In this document: one piece after another, positions 14,371 through 15,226 of the stretch | Position numbering within the stretch: position 1 is the stretch's first letter | Layout of the letters: every line of letters starts with the position of its first letter | Assembly (NCBI GenBank): GCA_902797925.1 | Contig: CADBUT010000351.1 | Location: 1 to 15,226 of the forward strand | From: an uncultured Spirochaetaceae bacterium | GTDB taxonomy: Bacteria > Spirochaetota > Spirochaetia > Treponematales > Treponemataceae | Direction: 5' to 3' | DNA: 15,226 bases | The notes under the pieces: model-generated | What the model saw: only the letters and a program-made list of their open reading frames with translations | The model's database searches: none | Told to the model about the DNA's origin: nothing | Translations under genes and position numbers: made by a program

Positions 14371-14399
14371 TTGTCCGTTTTGGTACAGGATTTTAAATT
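14371..14399 (+). promoter_or_regulatory. Candidate ssb promoter
   Basis: TTGTCC (14371-14376), 17-nt spacer, TAAATT (14394-14399); each hexamer matches consensus at four of six positions. It would leave a leader of about 60 nt before the ssb start. The upstream gene ends at a strong terminator, so ssb must have its own promoter in this interval. Confidence 0.3.
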
Positions 14400-14468
14400 T
14401 CCGCTCAATTAATAAGTGTGCGTCGTGTAAACGTATCAAAAAACACACATAGCAAAAGGAGCTAATTT

Positions 14469-14879
14469 ATGAAAAATCTAAACAGCATTATTCTCGAAGG
14501 CAACTGCGTCAGAGAACCGAATGTAACCATTACAGGGAAAGGAACTGCAATATGCACTTTTTCAATTGCAAGCCACAGAACTTACAAAATCGGCGAGACA
14601 TTTGAACAGGAAGTTTCGTTTTTTGATATTGAAACATGGGGAAAGCTCGCGGAACGTGTTTCACATCAATGCAAAAAAGGCCGCGGAGTCCGTGTTGTGG
14701 GGCGTTTAAAGCAGAACAGATGGGAAGGCACAGACGGTAAGCAAAACTCGAAAGTGCGCATTGTAGCTGAACACGTTGAGTTTAAGCCAGAAGCGAAACC
14801 GCTTGAAGCGGCTGTGTCATCAGCAGCACCTTTGCCAGGCTCTGCACCGGCAAAACAGGAAGAAATCTCAGTTTTTTAG
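14469..14879 (+). CDS. ssb: Single-stranded DNA-binding protein
   Basis: A 136-residue OB-fold protein that coats single-stranded DNA in replication, recombination and repair. The N-terminal domain (about 1-107) shows NSIILEGNCVREPNVT, then FSIASHRTYK, SFFDIETWGKLAE and KGRGVRVVGRLKQNRWE, the standard SSB strand order with the aromatic DNA-contact positions. The C-terminal tail (about 108-130) is short, Ala/Pro-rich and less acidic than usual. The tip reads EEISVF: it keeps acidic residues and the final Phe, needed for partner docking in other bacteria, but has Val where Pro is usual. AAAGGAG about 8 nt before ATG 14469 supports the start. The gene is not next to rpsF/rpsR or rplI, the common ssb neighbours in many bacteria, so it may be a second SSB or simply reflect local gene order. 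Confidence 0.93.
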   Translation: MKNLNSIILEGNCVREPNVTITGKGTAICTFSIASHRTYKIGETFEQEVSFFDIETWGKLAERVSHQCKKGRGVRVVGRLKQNRWEGTDGKQNSKVRIVAEHVEFKPEAKPLEAAVSSAAPLPGSAPAKQEEISVF

Positions 14880-14960
14880 TCTGGTTTCAGATTAAAGCAG
14901 ACGCACACCCGGCAGCCAGCCTGTCTTTCTTTTGCAGGTAATGACTGTCCGAGGCAAGAA

Positions 14961-15081
14961 TAGACGTGTTCGGAAACTTCAGTTTTCCGAACACGAACTT
15001 TAGTAAATCGCAATTTTGCAAGGCTTTAGCCTGAAAAATTGCAGATTTGTTCGAAAACTAATCGAGTTTTCGAACAGGTCG
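14961..15081. repeat. Compound palindromic repeat, long copy
   Basis: Three consecutive hairpins: GTGTTCGGAAAC / GTTTTCCGAACAC (14966-14977 and 14982-14994); GCAATTTT / AAAATTGC (15010-15017 and 15035-15042) enclosing AGGCT-TT-AGCCT (15021-15032); and the perfect GTTCGAAAAC-TAATCGA-GTTTTCGAAC (15049-15075) followed by AGGTCG. The opening TAGACGTGTTCG and the last hairpin with GGTCG match the two ends of the short copy at 4935-4974. It fills the space between the convergent ssb and minus-strand genes and may also help end their transcripts. Confidence 0.75.
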
Positions 15082-15088
15082 TACACGG

Positions 15089-15226
15089 TTAGCCGCGGCG
15101 GTTCTTGCCGTAATTCTTGCGGTTATTTCCGCCTTTTCTAGGGCTGTTTCCCCGTCCGGCATTATAATTTCCGCCAGTCCTTGATTTAGACGGATTATAG
15201 CGGCCACCCTGCTTTGCACCACCCTC
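15089..15226 (-). CDS. C-terminal tail of a Gly/Arg/Asn-rich protein (partial, possibly an RNA-binding protein)
   Basis: The last 45 codons of a minus-strand gene ending in TAA at 15089-15091; the start lies beyond the window. The frame is open to the edge and reads EGGAKQGGRYNPSKS at the start and NNRKNYGKNRRG at the end. Such basic, Gly/Asn/Arg-rich disordered tails occur on DEAD-box RNA helicases, on some RluB-type pseudouridine synthases and on other RNA-binding proteins; which one cannot be decided here. The codon choice (GGC, CGC, AAC) looks coding rather than accidental. Confidence 0.65.
   Translation of the reverse strand, partial: EGGAKQGGRYNPSKSRTGGNYNAGRGNSPRKGGNNRKNYGKNRRG

Noticed and set aside
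14417..14457. GTGTG ... CACAC inverted repeat before ssb as a regulatory stem
   Set aside because: The arms are only about five bases with a long loop, within chance expectation.

Overview
The window looks like chromosomal DNA of a spirochaete, most probably a host-associated Treponema. This rests on moderate GC, many envelope lipoproteins and extracytoplasmic sensors, a Cache-type chemoreceptor, a class III cyclase with a C-terminal tail of a kind I associate with treponemes, and a large conserved-looking protein of no recognisable family. The assignment is by overall impression, with no marker gene, so the genus is uncertain.

Left part (1-4795, minus strand): one apparent operon, read right to left. 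It starts with a periplasmic amino-acid-binding protein (4795-3980). After 13 bp comes a very large chimeric membrane protein (3966-376) made of an SLC1/DAACS (glutamate/dicarboxylate symporter-like) module, a low-complexity linker, an extracytoplasmic dCache domain, and a class III adenylate cyclase. The start of an aspartate/glutamate racemase (395-1, cut by the window edge) overlaps its end. The symporter module keeps the residues expected to bind an acidic amino acid but has lost most residues expected to bind sodium. The Cache domain carries most of an amino-acid-recognition motif, and the cyclase catalytic residues are all present. My interpretation is an amino-acid 'transceptor' that turns extracellular aspartate/glutamate-type ligands into cAMP, encoded between a binding protein and an amino-acid enzyme. 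This is the most unusual system in the window.

Middle (4935-7777, plus strand): a palindromic repeat, then a lipoprotein with two D-[ST]-G aspartic-protease-like motifs in tandem lobes, a Cof-type HAD phosphatase, and an M48 metalloprotease lipoprotein ending at a strong terminator. Between it and the next, convergent gene lies a roughly 140-bp MITE-like element with imperfect terminal inverted repeats.

Right part (7957-12223, minus strand): a methyl-accepting chemotaxis protein with its own strong extended -10 promoter, then a hisC - metallophosphoesterase pair that ends at a clear terminator. From 12315 to 14324 (plus) there is a 651-residue protein of unknown function with its own terminator, then ssb (14469-14879). 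The window closes with a compound palindromic repeat related to the copy at 4935 and the Gly/Arg/Asn-rich C-terminus of a minus-strand gene cut by the edge.

Two styles of gene start coexist. The binding protein, the chimera, the chemoreceptor, the metallophosphoesterase and ssb have good Shine-Dalgarno sequences. hisC, the 651-residue protein, the HAD gene and probably the M48 gene have none, and a -10-like hexamer sits 5-8 nt before the ATG, as expected for leaderless transcripts. All family assignments were made by reading motifs; no database search was run.
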